Numbered from the stretch's first letter, positions 51,001 through 59,330 are shown. The stretch is DNA of 64,000 nt from Verrucomicrobiota bacterium (GCA_016235555.1 JACRKC010000086.1:1-64000), one strand, 5' to 3'. Made by a program: numbers and translations. Notes: a model not told the origin generated them from the sequence alone.

Positions 51001-51477
51001 ATGCGTCTCCGTTTTTCCCCCCGTCTGCCTCGCTACGCCTTGCGGGCCTTCACGCTACTCGAAATTCTCGTCGTCCTCGCGATCATCGGCCTGCTCGCCG
51101 GCCTCGCGATCACCAACATCGACAAGATCTTCGGCGGCGCGCAGATCACCACCGCCCAGCTCTTCGTGAAGGAGACCATGAAGACCGCGCTCACCACCTA
51201 CCGCATCAGCCTCGGCGACTACCCGTCGACCGCCGACGGTCTGCAGGCCCTCATCACGCCGCCGTCCAGCAAGGCCGACCGCTGGCGTGGTCCCTACATC
51301 ACCGACTCGAAGGTCCCGCTCGATCCGTGGGGTGAGCCCTACCAATACGCCTATCCTGGCAAGCGCAACAAGTCCGGCTACGACGTCTGGTCCAAGGGAC
51401 CCGACAAGCAGGACGGCACCGAAGACGACATCGGCAATTGGGATGGCGGCTCCGCCGTGGCCGACGCGCCGAAATGA
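51001..51477 (+). CDS. gspG: Type II secretion major pseudopilin GspG, 158 aa
   Basis: The class III prepilin leader MRLRFSPRLPRYALRA is cleaved before FTLLEILVVLAIIGLLAGLA, with Ala instead of the usual Gly at -1. E5 is present. The globular part shows the GspG pattern TYRISLGDYPSTADGLQAL, LDPWGEPYQYAYPG, and a calcium-type SKGPDKQDGTEDDIGNW. It forms the main shaft of the pseudopilus. It starts a run gspG-H-I-J-K-L-M. The 213-bp gap upstream (50788-51000) shows no gene or clear signal. Confidence 0.95.
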   Translation: MRLRFSPRLPRYALRAFTLLEILVVLAIIGLLAGLAITNIDKIFGGAQITTAQLFVKETMKTALTTYRISLGDYPSTADGLQALITPPSSKADRWRGPYITDSKVPLDPWGEPYQYAYPGKRNKSGYDVWSKGPDKQDGTEDDIGNWDGGSAVADAPK

Positions 51478-51515
51478 CCGGTCGCGCCCGCCGCTTGATG
51501 CACTTGAGCAAACAT

Positions 51516-51650
51516 CCCCGGAGCCAGCTCCGGGGCCTTGGAACCAGACCGCCATGGTCCGCACCCGACATCGCTCGTCTCGTGGCACGGGTCTCCTGAC
51601 CCGTGATTCCCTTCGCCACGGGTTGGGAGACTCGTGGCACCCGGGCGGGC
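51516..51650. repeat. Two hairpin repeats between and within gspG-gspH
   Basis: CCCCGGAGCCAGCTCCGGGG (51516-51535) is a perfect palindrome. It is followed by CTCGTGGCACGGGTCTCCTG (from 51579) and related inverted copies (CACGGGTTGGGAGACTCGTG ending near 51648). The second element lies inside the predicted leader of GspH. Confidence 0.8.
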
Positions 51651-52231
51651 GGGTTCGCCAGTCACCTTTCCGGGCGTCGACCGGATTCACGCTCCTCGAA
51701 ATCCTGCTCGCCATCGCGATCATCGCGCTGATCGGCACGGTCCTCATCGGCGGCGGCGCCAACCTGCTCGCGGAGAAACCGGCCACGGTTGACGAGGTGT
51801 TCGACAAAGCGGTGCAGGAAGCCCGCAAGCTCGCGCTCAAGTCCGGCCAGGATGTCCGTCTCGCCTTCAAGCGCGACCTCGACTCGCGCCGTTTTACCCT
51901 CATCGACAGCGCCGCGCCCTCCGTCGCGGTCGATGCCTTCGCCGCGGTGCCCGACCCCAACGCCGGCGTGCTGGCCGAATTTCCCGTGCCCAACGCCGGC
52001 GATCTCGAAGTCACGTTTCTCTCCACGCAGAAGGGCGGGAACATGATTCTGGTGGGCGGCGTCGCGGTCGAGACCACCACCGTGCCCTACGCGACGTTTT
52101 ACCCCGACGGCACCTGCAGTCCGTTTCGCGCCCAGTTCATGCGAAACGGCGCCACCCACATCACCGCCATCGATCCGTGGACGTGCGCGCGCATGCTCAA
52201 ACCGGTCGACCCCAACGCGCCCGCGCCGTGA
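51554..52231 (+). CDS. gspH: Type II secretion minor pseudopilin GspH, 225 aa
   Basis: The prepilin motif STG/FTLLEILLAIAIIALIG is clear, with E5 present. With the ATG at 51554 the leader would be 44 residues, much longer than usual, because its coding DNA consists of the hairpin repeat (SSRGTGLLTRDSL...). A TTG at about 51623 would give a shorter leader of about 21. The mature part (VFDKAVQEARKLALKSGQDV, YATFYPDGTCSPFRAQF) fits GspH/FimT. It ends overlapping gspI (TGATG). Confidence 0.88.
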   Translation: MVRTRHRSSRGTGLLTRDSLRHGLGDSWHPGGRVRQSPFRASTGFTLLEILLAIAIIALIGTVLIGGGANLLAEKPATVDEVFDKAVQEARKLALKSGQDVRLAFKRDLDSRRFTLIDSAAPSVAVDAFAAVPDPNAGVLAEFPVPNAGDLEVTFLSTQKGGNMILVGGVAVETTTVPYATFYPDGTCSPFRAQFMRNGATHITAIDPWTCARMLKPVDPNAPAP

Positions 52232-52698
52232 TGCCCGCCCGCCGCTCCACCTCCGCCTTCACGCTGCTCGAGGTGCTCATGGCCCTCGTGATCTTCGCGT
52301 TTGCCGCCACGATTCTCGCCGGCACCTACCTCAACGTGCTCAACAGTTACGAGATTGTCGCACGCGGCAACGTCGTCGATTCCGATCTCGCCTACGCGCG
52401 CTCGATCGTGCTCGCCGAACCCGACGTGACCAAGCTCGAGAAAGGCGGCGAGTTTGCCACCGCCGATGGCCGCAACGTCCGTTGGAGTGTCGAGATTTTG
52501 CCGACCACCGTGGCGGACCTGTTCACCGTCAACTTTACGTGTGACTTGGGGGACAGTGGCGGCGGGGAGGCGCGCAAAGCCACCGAGACCTTCACGGTCT
52601 TCCGTCCCACGTGGTCGGTCGATCCCGCCGCGCGCGGCCAGCTCAAGCAGGACTCGAAGAATCGCATCCTCGAGTTTCAGGCGAAGAAAACCTCATGA
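52231..52698 (+). CDS. gspI: Type II secretion minor pseudopilin GspI, 155 aa
   Basis: A short leader (MPARRSTSA) precedes FTLLEVLMALVIFAFAATIL, with E5 and Ala at -1. A GspI-like body follows. It forms the tip complex with GspJ and GspK. Start and stop overlap with gspH (1 bp) and gspJ (4 bp), showing tight coupling. The assignment rests mainly on order and the leader motif. Confidence 0.88.
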   Translation: MPARRSTSAFTLLEVLMALVIFAFAATILAGTYLNVLNSYEIVARGNVVDSDLAYARSIVLAEPDVTKLEKGGEFATADGRNVRWSVEILPTTVADLFTVNFTCDLGDSGGGEARKATETFTVFRPTWSVDPAARGQLKQDSKNRILEFQAKKTS

Positions 52699-53348
52699 AC
52701 CGGCGCCCGCGACCATCCGGCTTCACCATGCTCGAGATTCTCCTCGCGCTGGCGCTCGTGGGCATGCTGCTCGTCGCGCTCAACACCTTTGTCTTTTCGA
52801 TGGGCGAGTTGTGGGGGCAGGGCACCGATGCGCGCTTGTTCCAACGCCATGTCGGGGCGGTCACCCGGTTCCTCGAGCACGAGTTTCGCGCGGCCGTGCT
52901 CCCGCCCGCCGTGGCGGCGAATGCGACGCCGATCGCGCTGCAGGAAATCCAGCCCCAGGGCGGCGCGACCGAAAAGCTGCTCACCTTCGATCTCCCGGCC
53001 GGCAGCCGGCTGATCGCGTGGCCCGAGCGGCCCCTGCCCGAGGTTGTGTGCTCGCTGCAAGCGCGCGAGAGCGAGGGCCTGGTCCTGTTGTGGCACTCCC
53101 GCCTCGAGAAGAACTTCGACACCGATCCGCCGCGCGAGACGCTCGTCACCCCGTGGGTCACGAAACTCGCCTACGATTACTACGATCCGGACTTCAACCG
53201 CTGGTCCACCGAGACCACGCTGAAGCAGGATAACACCGGCAATCCGCTCCCGCCGCAGCGCCTGCGCCTCAAGTTCACCTACGGCAAGCTGACGAGCGAG
53301 AGCGTCGTCACGCTGCCCGCGCCCACCCGCGCGCTGCCGCTGTTCTGA
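52695..53348 (+). CDS. gspJ: Type II secretion minor pseudopilin GspJ, 217 aa
   Basis: The leader MNRRPRPSG is followed by FTMLEILLALALVGMLLVAL, with E5 and the canonical Gly at -1. The body has a long N-terminal helix (RLFQRHVGAVTRFLEHEFRA) and a beta domain with YDYYDPDFNRWSTE, which resembles the GspJ pattern. It overlaps gspI by 4 bp and lies 3 bp before gspK. Confidence 0.88.
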   Translation: MNRRPRPSGFTMLEILLALALVGMLLVALNTFVFSMGELWGQGTDARLFQRHVGAVTRFLEHEFRAAVLPPAVAANATPIALQEIQPQGGATEKLLTFDLPAGSRLIAWPERPLPEVVCSLQARESEGLVLLWHSRLEKNFDTDPPRETLVTPWVTKLAYDYYDPDFNRWSTETTLKQDNTGNPLPPQRLRLKFTYGKLTSESVVTLPAPTRALPLF

Positions 53349-53351
53349 GCC

Positions 53352-54611
53352 ATGCGCCTGATGAACCCAAGAGCTTCCGAGGTGGAGCGCGTTGACCCCA
53401 ACGCGCTTTCAGGACGTGCGCCTACCCCGAGCGCGTTGGGGTCAACGCGTTCCCCCCGCCGCGCCTCCGTCCTCGTGATCGTGATGATCACCCTGCTCTT
53501 CGCGTCCTTCGCGCTCGTGGCCTTCATCGAACGCGCGACCAACGACCTCATCGTCGATCAACGCGAGGCTGAGACGCGCCGGCTCCGCCGCGAGGCCTAC
53601 TCGGCCCTCGAGGTCACGCTCGCCGTCCTGGAGGATTTTCGCGAAGTCGGCGGCGGCCTCCACAGTCCCGCCGAGGGTTGGTCCGATCCGCTCACCTGGG
53701 CCGGCTACACGCCCACCGAAGAGCGCAAGGTCGAGATCGCGTTCGAGGACGAGAGCGGGAAGATTTCCCTGCCCCGCGCCGATGCCCAGGTGCTGTCACG
53801 CCTCTTCCAGTCGTGGGAGATTTCGCAGAACGATTCCGACTCGCTGGCCGACGCCCTCATGGGCTGGATGCAGCGCGACTACACATACCGCACGGCCGTC
53901 ACACCCGACTACGACACCGGCGCCATTCCCTACGAGCCGCCCGGCCGCCCGCTGCGCTCGTTCCACGAACTCGCCGCCATTGCCGTCGTCCGCGAAAAAT
54001 TCTACGACACGGAGGGCCGCCCGAACGACCTCTGGCGCCGTTTTGCCGGCGCGGTGTCATTGCTGAACTTTCCCAAGCCGAATCTCAACGGCGCCCGCGC
54101 CGATTCCCTCGTCGCGCTCGGCCAGTATGATCTCACCGCGCAGCAGAATCTCTCCGACTACCTCGCCGGCTCGGGCGCGTATCTGGCGCAGGGGCCGGGC
54201 TACTTCCGCAATGTGGGCGATGCCGCCCGCCTGACCGGCGTCGGGGGCAACGCCAATGCCTTCGGCACCACCATCAGCGCGCTTCGCATCACGGTCACGG
54301 TCATCGACGGCCAGTCCCGCTTCCGGCTTTCGGCGGTGGTGACCCCGCGGGGTGGGGGAGCGACGGCGGTCACCGCGACTGCAACTTCCACCCGCACCCG
54401 TGCGTCAGCCGCGTCGACGCGCAACACTTCCCAGCAGCAGACTCAACAATCCACGGCCCAGCAAACCGCCGCCCAAGCCGCCCAGCGGGCCGGCTCCGAC
54501 ACCAAGGCCTCCGCGACGATCCGCGATCTCAAATATCCATTTACGCTCTTGGAAATTCGGGAAAACGATGAGATTGCTTCCCTTCCACCGTCTCCGCCCG
54601 CCCAGATCTGA
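53352..54611 (+). CDS. gspK: Type II secretion minor pseudopilin GspK-like, 419 aa
   Basis: GspK caps the pseudopilus tip. A hydrophobic segment SVLVIVMITLLFASFALVAF follows RRA, lacking Glu at +5 as is normal for GspK. A body with a helix-rich domain follows (SDSLADALMGWMQRD, FHELAAIAVVREKFYD, NLNGARADSLVALG). The 38 residues before the cleavage site are unusually long and largely encoded by a family B repeat (VERVDPNALS ... ALGSTRS). The C-terminal 90 residues carry a T/A/Q-rich low-complexity stretch. Confidence 0.85.
   Translation: MRLMNPRASEVERVDPNALSGRAPTPSALGSTRSPRRASVLVIVMITLLFASFALVAFIERATNDLIVDQREAETRRLRREAYSALEVTLAVLEDFREVGGGLHSPAEGWSDPLTWAGYTPTEERKVEIAFEDESGKISLPRADAQVLSRLFQSWEISQNDSDSLADALMGWMQRDYTYRTAVTPDYDTGAIPYEPPGRPLRSFHELAAIAVVREKFYDTEGRPNDLWRRFAGAVSLLNFPKPNLNGARADSLVALGQYDLTAQQNLSDYLAGSGAYLAQGPGYFRNVGDAARLTGVGGNANAFGTTISALRITVTVIDGQSRFRLSAVVTPRGGGATAVTATATSTRTRASAASTRNTSQQQTQQSTAQQTAAQAAQRAGSDTKASATIRDLKYPFTLLEIRENDEIASLPPSPPAQI
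53388..53453. repeat. Family B palindromic repeat inside the gspK leader
   Basis: GGTGGAGCGCGTTGACCCCA (from 53391) and its inverted partner GCGCGTTGGGGTCAACGCGT (ending 53450) form a hairpin of about 60 bp. It is in frame within the N-terminal leader of the GspK-like gene. Other copies are at 30541, 57664, 58739 and 61863. Confidence 0.92.
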
Positions 54612-54613
54612 AC

Positions 54614-55786
54614 ATGGCCTCGTTCCTTAGCACGCTCCGCGCCGGTCCTCCGCCGCCCAAGGTCGCGCTCCTGCCCGACGGCCTGTTCTTCACGCGCCCG
54701 GTGGCCGTGACCGCCGGGGCCACGCCGGCCGAGGCGGTCTCGCAGATCGAACTCGCGCTCGAGGCGGTGTCGCCGTTTCCGCTCACGCAACTCTACTACG
54801 GCTACCACTGGCAACCCGGCTCCGCGCACGCCTTGGTCTACGCGGCCTATCGCCGTCGGTTTACGACTGATCAGACGGCCTCGTGGGCGGATACGGATCT
54901 CGTGCTGCCCGCCTTCGCCACCCTGCTCGGGGCCAGGATCGAGCCGGCGACCACCGTGGTGCTCGCCTCGGCCGAGGGCCTGACCGCAGTGCATTGGGGA
55001 CCGGACGAAGTGCCGGGCGGAGTGTTGTTCCGCCCCTTTCCGTCCTCCGCGGCCGAGGAATCCGAGGCGTCGATGGCGCAGTCATCCGCCGATCGCGAAC
55101 GGCTCCGCGACGAGCTGGTGCGCTCGTTCGAAGGCAGCCGCCGCGTGATCGAACTCGACGCTCCCCCGGCGGCCCAGCCCACCCATCGCGATCGCGATTA
55201 CACTTTCCGCAGCGGCGAACTCACCTCCCGCCTGCCGGCGACCGTCACCACCGCGCTCGATGTGCGCGACAAGGGCGATCTCGCCGCGTTGCGCGGTGCC
55301 CGGCAGCGTGACGTTGTCCTCTGGCGCATCACGCTCGGCTGCGCGGCGGCTTTCCTGCTGCTCGCCGTCGGCGAACTCGCACTCCAGGGCGGCAGACAGT
55401 GGCAGAAAGTCCGCGGACTGAAGCAGCGCAGCCAGCAGCCCACCGTGGAGAAGATCATGGCGTCCCAGTCGCTCGCCTACCGGATCGACGAACTCGCCAC
55501 CAAGCGCCTGCTGCCCTTCGAGATGATCGTGATCATCTCCGGCAAGAAGGGGGACATCCAGCTCACGCGCGCCTACACCAAGAAGGAAAAGGGCCTCTAC
55601 ACGATCTTCGTCGACGCCAAGACCAACAACGCCGCGCAGATTCCAGTCTTCAAGACGGCGCTGAAGCAGCTGCCTGAATGCGACAACGTGGAATCCATCG
55701 ATGAACGCATTCGCAACGAGACCGCCACCTTCACGCTCATCGTCACGTTCAAGCCCGACGCCGTGAAGCCCAGCTCCCCGATATGA
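54614..55786 (+). CDS. gspL: Type II secretion GspL-like / PilM-PilN-like inner membrane protein, 390 aa
   Basis: The cytoplasmic N-terminal half (1-230) has a weak actin-like pattern (VALLPDGLFFTRPV, TVVLASAEGLTAVHWG). A single membrane helix follows at about 238-255 (ITLGCAAAFLLLAVGELAL), then a periplasmic ferredoxin-like part. The topology is that of GspL, which links the ATPase to the pseudopilus. Sequence identity to known GspL is not obvious by eye; the call rests on topology and position between gspK and a gspM-like gene. It overlaps the latter by 4 bp. Confidence 0.75.
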   Translation: MASFLSTLRAGPPPPKVALLPDGLFFTRPVAVTAGATPAEAVSQIELALEAVSPFPLTQLYYGYHWQPGSAHALVYAAYRRRFTTDQTASWADTDLVLPAFATLLGARIEPATTVVLASAEGLTAVHWGPDEVPGGVLFRPFPSSAAEESEASMAQSSADRERLRDELVRSFEGSRRVIELDAPPAAQPTHRDRDYTFRSGELTSRLPATVTTALDVRDKGDLAALRGARQRDVVLWRITLGCAAAFLLLAVGELALQGGRQWQKVRGLKQRSQQPTVEKIMASQSLAYRIDELATKRLLPFEMIVIISGKKGDIQLTRAYTKKEKGLYTIFVDAKTNNAAQIPVFKTALKQLPECDNVESIDERIRNETATFTLIVTFKPDAVKPSSPI

Positions 55787-56316
55787 TCCGCACGATCCGC
55801 GCCCTTTTCCTCGGCCGGCTGCTTCGCGAGAAGCTGCTGCTCGTCGCGTTCGCCGCCATCGGCGCGTTGTGGTGGCTGTCGGCCTTCAGCTCGCGGCTCG
55901 GCGCGTTCAACCTGCAGCAGCGCCGCACCACGCTCTCGCTCAAGGAACAGCAGCAGTGGCTCGACAACCGGAAGGCCATCGAAACTTCCGCCGAAAAGGC
56001 CGCCGCCAAACTCGAGGCCGCCAAGACGCTCGACGGCTCCCGGCTCCTCGCCACCGTCAACACCATCGCCCGCGAAGCGGGCCTCAAGAACACCTCGAGC
56101 GGCAGCCCGAATGCGCAAAGCAGCGGCCAGTTCTCGATCCACACCCTCGACTACACCGTCATCCGGGCGGATTGGGAATCGCTGACGAAGTTCTACGCCG
56201 CCCTCCAGCAGCGTTCGCCCTACATCGGGATCGAGCACGTCCAGATCACGGCCGATCCCACCGGCACGCAACTTACCCTCGCGTTGCGTGTCTCCTCGGT
56301 CGAAATCACCCGCTGA
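55783..56316 (+). CDS. gspM: Type II secretion GspM-like protein, 177 aa
   Basis: One N-terminal membrane helix (LLLVAFAAIGALWWLSAF) is followed by a coiled-coil segment (SLKEQQQWLDNRKAIETSAE) and a small periplasmic alpha/beta domain. This is the GspM/PilO-like layout. It is the last gene of the secretion run in this window. GspC, D, E and F are not present here and must lie elsewhere. Confidence 0.75.
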   Translation: MIRTIRALFLGRLLREKLLLVAFAAIGALWWLSAFSSRLGAFNLQQRRTTLSLKEQQQWLDNRKAIETSAEKAAAKLEAAKTLDGSRLLATVNTIAREAGLKNTSSGSPNAQSSGQFSIHTLDYTVIRADWESLTKFYAALQQRSPYIGIEHVQITADPTGTQLTLALRVSSVEITR

Positions 56317-56472
56317 CGCGGCGGTTTCGTCCGGATCGCGGCACCGGTGCCCGGTCCGGCGCATCGCCGCGGCTCGCCGGAGATTTTCCAAATGATCCGT
56401 TACCTTTGTCCCGTTGCCGTGCGTCCTCGGTGCCGCCACTCCACCGTGACCGCTCCAACTGTGCCTTCCGCG

Positions 56473-57642
56473 ATGAAATCCGTTTCGTTTTCCGTCACGC
56501 GCCCCCTGCTGCTGGCCGGGTTGCTCGCCTGGCTCACGCCGCGCGCCACCCGCGCCGAAAATTCCCTCGCCTACAAATTCGAGGACTACCGCGAGGCCGA
56601 CGGCCGCATCGCCGTGCGCACCCAGGGCGCCTTTCTCGAGCAGAGTCTCGGCACGGAGATGCACCTCAAGCTCTCCGGCCTGCTCGATACCATCACCGGC
56701 GCCACCCCCACCGGCGAACCCGCTCCCGCCGGCAGCGACCAGGTCGGCACGAGCCTTCTTCACCAGGAGCGCCGCAAAGCCTGGAGCGCCGATCTCTCCC
56801 GGCAGTTCGGCCGCTACAACCTCGCCCTCGGCGGCGCCAACAGCCGCGAAAGCGACTACGTCTCCAACGGCTGGTCGATGAACCTGCTCACCGACTTCAA
56901 CCAGAAGAACACCACGCTGCTCCTCGGTTACGCCGGCACCGACGACAAAATCAAAATTTTCTACAACACCCGCCTCCCGCGCCATCACAAGCACACCAAC
57001 GACGCCATCGTCGGCCTCACGCAGCTCCTCGACCCGCGCACCTCCGTCACGCTCAACCTCACGTGGGGCCGCGCCGCCGGTTTCCTCAGCGATCCCTACA
57101 AGCTCGTGCAGAAAAACACGCAGATTTTTCCCGGCGTGTTCCTCCCGCTCACCTTCGGCGAAAACCGCCCGCAATACCGCGAAAAGTGGGTCGCGTTCGC
57201 CGGCTACAACCGCACCTTCCCCGACCAGCGTGGCGCGTTGGAGGCGAGCTACCGTTTCTACACCGACACCTTCGATGTCGACGCGCACACGCTCGACCTC
57301 GCGTGGTTCCAGCGCGTCGGCGAGAAATTCATCCTGCGCCCCGGCGTGCGCATCTACGAGCAGCGCGCCGCCCGCTTCTACGTTTACAATCTCAACAACT
57401 CGCCGCTCACGCCCGTTTCCAGCACGCCGCGCCCGGACGGCCCGTTCTACTCGTCGGATTTCCGGCTCTCCGAGATGCGCACCTTCACCTACGGTCTGAA
57501 GGGCATCTGGAACGTGACCGACACGTTCGCGCTCGACCTCGCCCTCGAGCAATACGACATGCACGGCCTCGACGGCCTCACGCCCCGGAGCGCCTACGCC
57601 AACGCCCGCATCGTCACCGCCGGCGTGAAATACACGTGGTGA
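56473..57642 (+). CDS. Outer-membrane DUF3570 protein, 389 aa
   Basis: A signal peptide (VTRPLLLAGLLAWLTPRATRA) is followed by a beta-barrel-like protein with the start of DUF3570 (NSLAYKFEDYREADGRIAVR, LLDTITGATPTG) and a C-terminal aromatic (VKYTW). It is followed by genes for an ApbE flavin transferase, a TlpA-like thioredoxin and a DUF4266 lipoprotein, a set I recognise as a recurring neighbourhood. It probably sits in the outer membrane as part of an extracytoplasmic redox function. Confidence 0.88.
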   Translation: MKSVSFSVTRPLLLAGLLAWLTPRATRAENSLAYKFEDYREADGRIAVRTQGAFLEQSLGTEMHLKLSGLLDTITGATPTGEPAPAGSDQVGTSLLHQERRKAWSADLSRQFGRYNLALGGANSRESDYVSNGWSMNLLTDFNQKNTTLLLGYAGTDDKIKIFYNTRLPRHHKHTNDAIVGLTQLLDPRTSVTLNLTWGRAAGFLSDPYKLVQKNTQIFPGVFLPLTFGENRPQYREKWVAFAGYNRTFPDQRGALEASYRFYTDTFDVDAHTLDLAWFQRVGEKFILRPGVRIYEQRAARFYVYNLNNSPLTPVSSTPRPDGPFYSSDFRLSEMRTFTYGLKGIWNVTDTFALDLALEQYDMHGLDGLTPRSAYANARIVTAGVKYTW

Positions 57643-57663
57643 ACCGGCGGCCAACAGTTCCGG

Positions 57664-57747
57664 GGGTGGAGCGCGTTGACCCCAACGCGCTTTCAGGATT
57701 TCCGCTCCCCGCCAAACCAGCGCGTTGAGGTCAACTCGCTCCACCTC
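57664..57747. repeat. Family B palindromic repeat ending at the apbE start codon
   Basis: GGTGGAGCGCGTTGACCCCA (from 57665) pairs with GCGCGTTGAGGTCAACTCGC, whose CTCCACCTC end touches the ATG at 57748. The ApbE start thus directly abuts the repeat, and the arm's bottom-strand GAGGTGGAG provides no ribosome site on the sense strand. Confidence 0.9.
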
Positions 57748-58731
57748 ATGCCCGTCGTCGCCCAATCGCACCGCCCGCCGCCCGCCGTCCCCACGGGCCC
57801 GGCGGTGCCGTTGCGCCAGCTCGCCTTCCGCGCGCTCGGGACGCAGTGCGAGGTGCAGTATGCCGCGGCGAACGATGTGCAGGCCGGCGGCTTCGAGCGC
57901 GCCGCCGTCGCGTGGGTGAACGCCTTCGAGGCGAAGTATTCGCGCTTCCGCGCCGACAGCCTGGTCAGCCGCATCAACGCCGCCGCCGGCCGCGAATGGG
58001 TCGCCATCGATGCGGAGATGGAGGGTCTGTTCCAACTCTGCGACACGCTCCACTTCATGACCCAGGGCGTGCTCGATCCCACCGCGCTGCCGTTGCTGCG
58101 GCTCTGGGACTACAAGGCCGCGACGCCGCGCCTCCCCACGGACACGGAGATTGCCGCCGCGCTCGCGCTCGTCGGCTGGAAAAAAGTCCAGCGTGCCCCC
58201 GGAAAAGTTTTTCTCCCGTCGCCCGGCATGGCGCTCGATTTCGGCGGCTTCGGCAAGGAATACGCCGTCGACGTCGTGGCGCAGATCGCGCTCGACCACG
58301 GCATCGCCAGCGCCCTGGTGGATTTCGGCCACGACATCCGTGCCCTCAGCGCACCTCCGGGCCGTCCCGCGTGGCACATCGGTCTCGAAGATCCGCAGCG
58401 CCCCGGCGCCGCGGCCGGCAGCATCGGCGTGGTGGGGAAGGGCGTCGCCTCGTCCGGCGATTACCTGCGCAGCTTCACGATCGGAGGCAAACGCTACGGC
58501 CACATCGTCGATCCGCGCACGGGCCGGCCGGTCGCCAACGGCTGCGTGCAGGCCACCGTGATCGCCGGCACCTGCCTGCAAGCCGGCGTGCTCTCGACCA
58601 CGGCGTTCGTGCTCGGCGTGCCGCGTGGCATCGAGTTCATCCAGGCGGTGCCCGGCGCCGAGGGATTGATCCTGACAGATAAGGCGCGCGCGCAAACCCG
58701 CGGATTTTTCAACTATGTCGCTACGAACTGA
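57748..58731 (+). CDS. apbE: FAD:protein FMN transferase (ApbE family), 327 aa
   Basis: ApbE attaches FMN covalently to Thr/Ser of exported proteins. The family motifs are present: FRALGTQCEVQYAA, FEAKYSRFRADSLVSRIN, GMALDFGGFGKEYAVDVVAQ, LVDFGHDIRAL, VASSGDYLRSFTIGGKRYGH and HIVDPRTGRPV. No clear signal peptide is visible with the chosen start, which immediately follows the repeat, so the original 5' end may have been altered. The frame overlaps the TlpA-like gene by 17 bp. Confidence 0.92.
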   Translation: MPVVAQSHRPPPAVPTGPAVPLRQLAFRALGTQCEVQYAAANDVQAGGFERAAVAWVNAFEAKYSRFRADSLVSRINAAAGREWVAIDAEMEGLFQLCDTLHFMTQGVLDPTALPLLRLWDYKAATPRLPTDTEIAAALALVGWKKVQRAPGKVFLPSPGMALDFGGFGKEYAVDVVAQIALDHGIASALVDFGHDIRALSAPPGRPAWHIGLEDPQRPGAAAGSIGVVGKGVASSGDYLRSFTIGGKRYGHIVDPRTGRPVANGCVQATVIAGTCLQAGVLSTTAFVLGVPRGIEFIQAVPGAEGLILTDKARAQTRGFFNYVATN

Positions 58732-59302
58732 TCGATTTCCGAGGTGGAGCGCGTTGACCCCAACGCGCTTTCTCCGCTCGCGACTGCTCCAGCGCGTTGG
58801 GATCAACGCGCTCCACCTCGCCGGCGTGCTGGCGCTCGCTTGCGTCGCCATCGCCCGCGCCGACGTGAAAGTCGGCGACACCTTCCCCGCCTTCGCCGCC
58901 GCCGGCGTCGTCGATCTCGCCGGCGGCACGCTGCCCGCGACCGCGGGCCAGGTGGTGCTCGTCGATTTCTGGGCGTCGTGGTGCGCGCCGTGCAAGGCGT
59001 CGTTCCCCGCGATGGCGAAACTCCACACCGATTTCGCCTCGCGCGGACTCGTCATCGCCGCCGTGAGCATCGACGAGAAGCCCGCCGCCGCCGCGAGCTT
59101 CGCGAAGAAACTCGCCCCGCCGTTCGCCACGCTGCACGACCGCACGCAGGCGCTCGTGAAACAGGTCGTCGTTCCCACCATGCCCACCACCTACCTGCTC
59201 GACCGCACCGGCAAGGTGCGCTTTGTGCACGAAGGCTTCCACGGCGACGCCTCCGACAAGCTCCTCCGCAAAGAAATCGAGTCGCTCCTCGCCGAAAAGT
59301 AG
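58715..59302 (+). CDS. TlpA-like thioredoxin with repeat-encoded signal region, 195 aa
   Basis: The thioredoxin domain has the active site FWASWCAPCKASFPAM, the cis-proline region VVVPTMPTTYLLDR and typical length. The N-terminal 50 residues form an export signal (INALHLAGVLALACVAIARA). Residues 9-35 are encoded by a family B repeat (WSALTPTRF ... QRVGINALHL), so half of the signal sequence comes from repeat DNA. It probably keeps the exported partners reduced. The start overlaps apbE. Confidence 0.9.
   Translation: MSLRTDRFPRWSALTPTRFLRSRLLQRVGINALHLAGVLALACVAIARADVKVGDTFPAFAAAGVVDLAGGTLPATAGQVVLVDFWASWCAPCKASFPAMAKLHTDFASRGLVIAAVSIDEKPAAAASFAKKLAPPFATLHDRTQALVKQVVVPTMPTTYLLDRTGKVRFVHEGFHGDASDKLLRKEIESLLAEK
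58739..58820. repeat. Family B palindromic repeat inside the tlpA-like signal sequence
   Basis: GAGGTGGAGCGCGTTGACCC (from 58741) and GGGATCAACGCGCTCCACCT (to 58818) are inverted. It lies in frame within the N-terminal coding region of the thioredoxin gene. Confidence 0.92.
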
Positions 59303-59305
59303 CAG

Positions 59306-59330
59306 TAGGGCGGGGTCTTCGACCCGCCCT
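59306..59330. repeat. Short hairpin repeat (family G) after the tlpA-like gene
   Basis: TAGGGCGGGGTCTTCGACCC plus GCCCT forms a hairpin with the core GTC-TTC-GAC, 4 bp after the stop codon. It may act as a transcript stabiliser or weak terminator. Confidence 0.8.

Noticed and set aside
51287-51553. Upstream extension of the GspH frame into gspG
   Set aside because: It would overlap the end of gspG out of frame and add an implausible N-terminus before the prepilin leader.
55597-59190. Minus-strand open frame of about 1200 codons opposite gspL-M, DUF3570, apbE and tlpA
   Set aside because: It crosses five well-supported genes on the other strand and shows only low-complexity G/E/R/A sequence.
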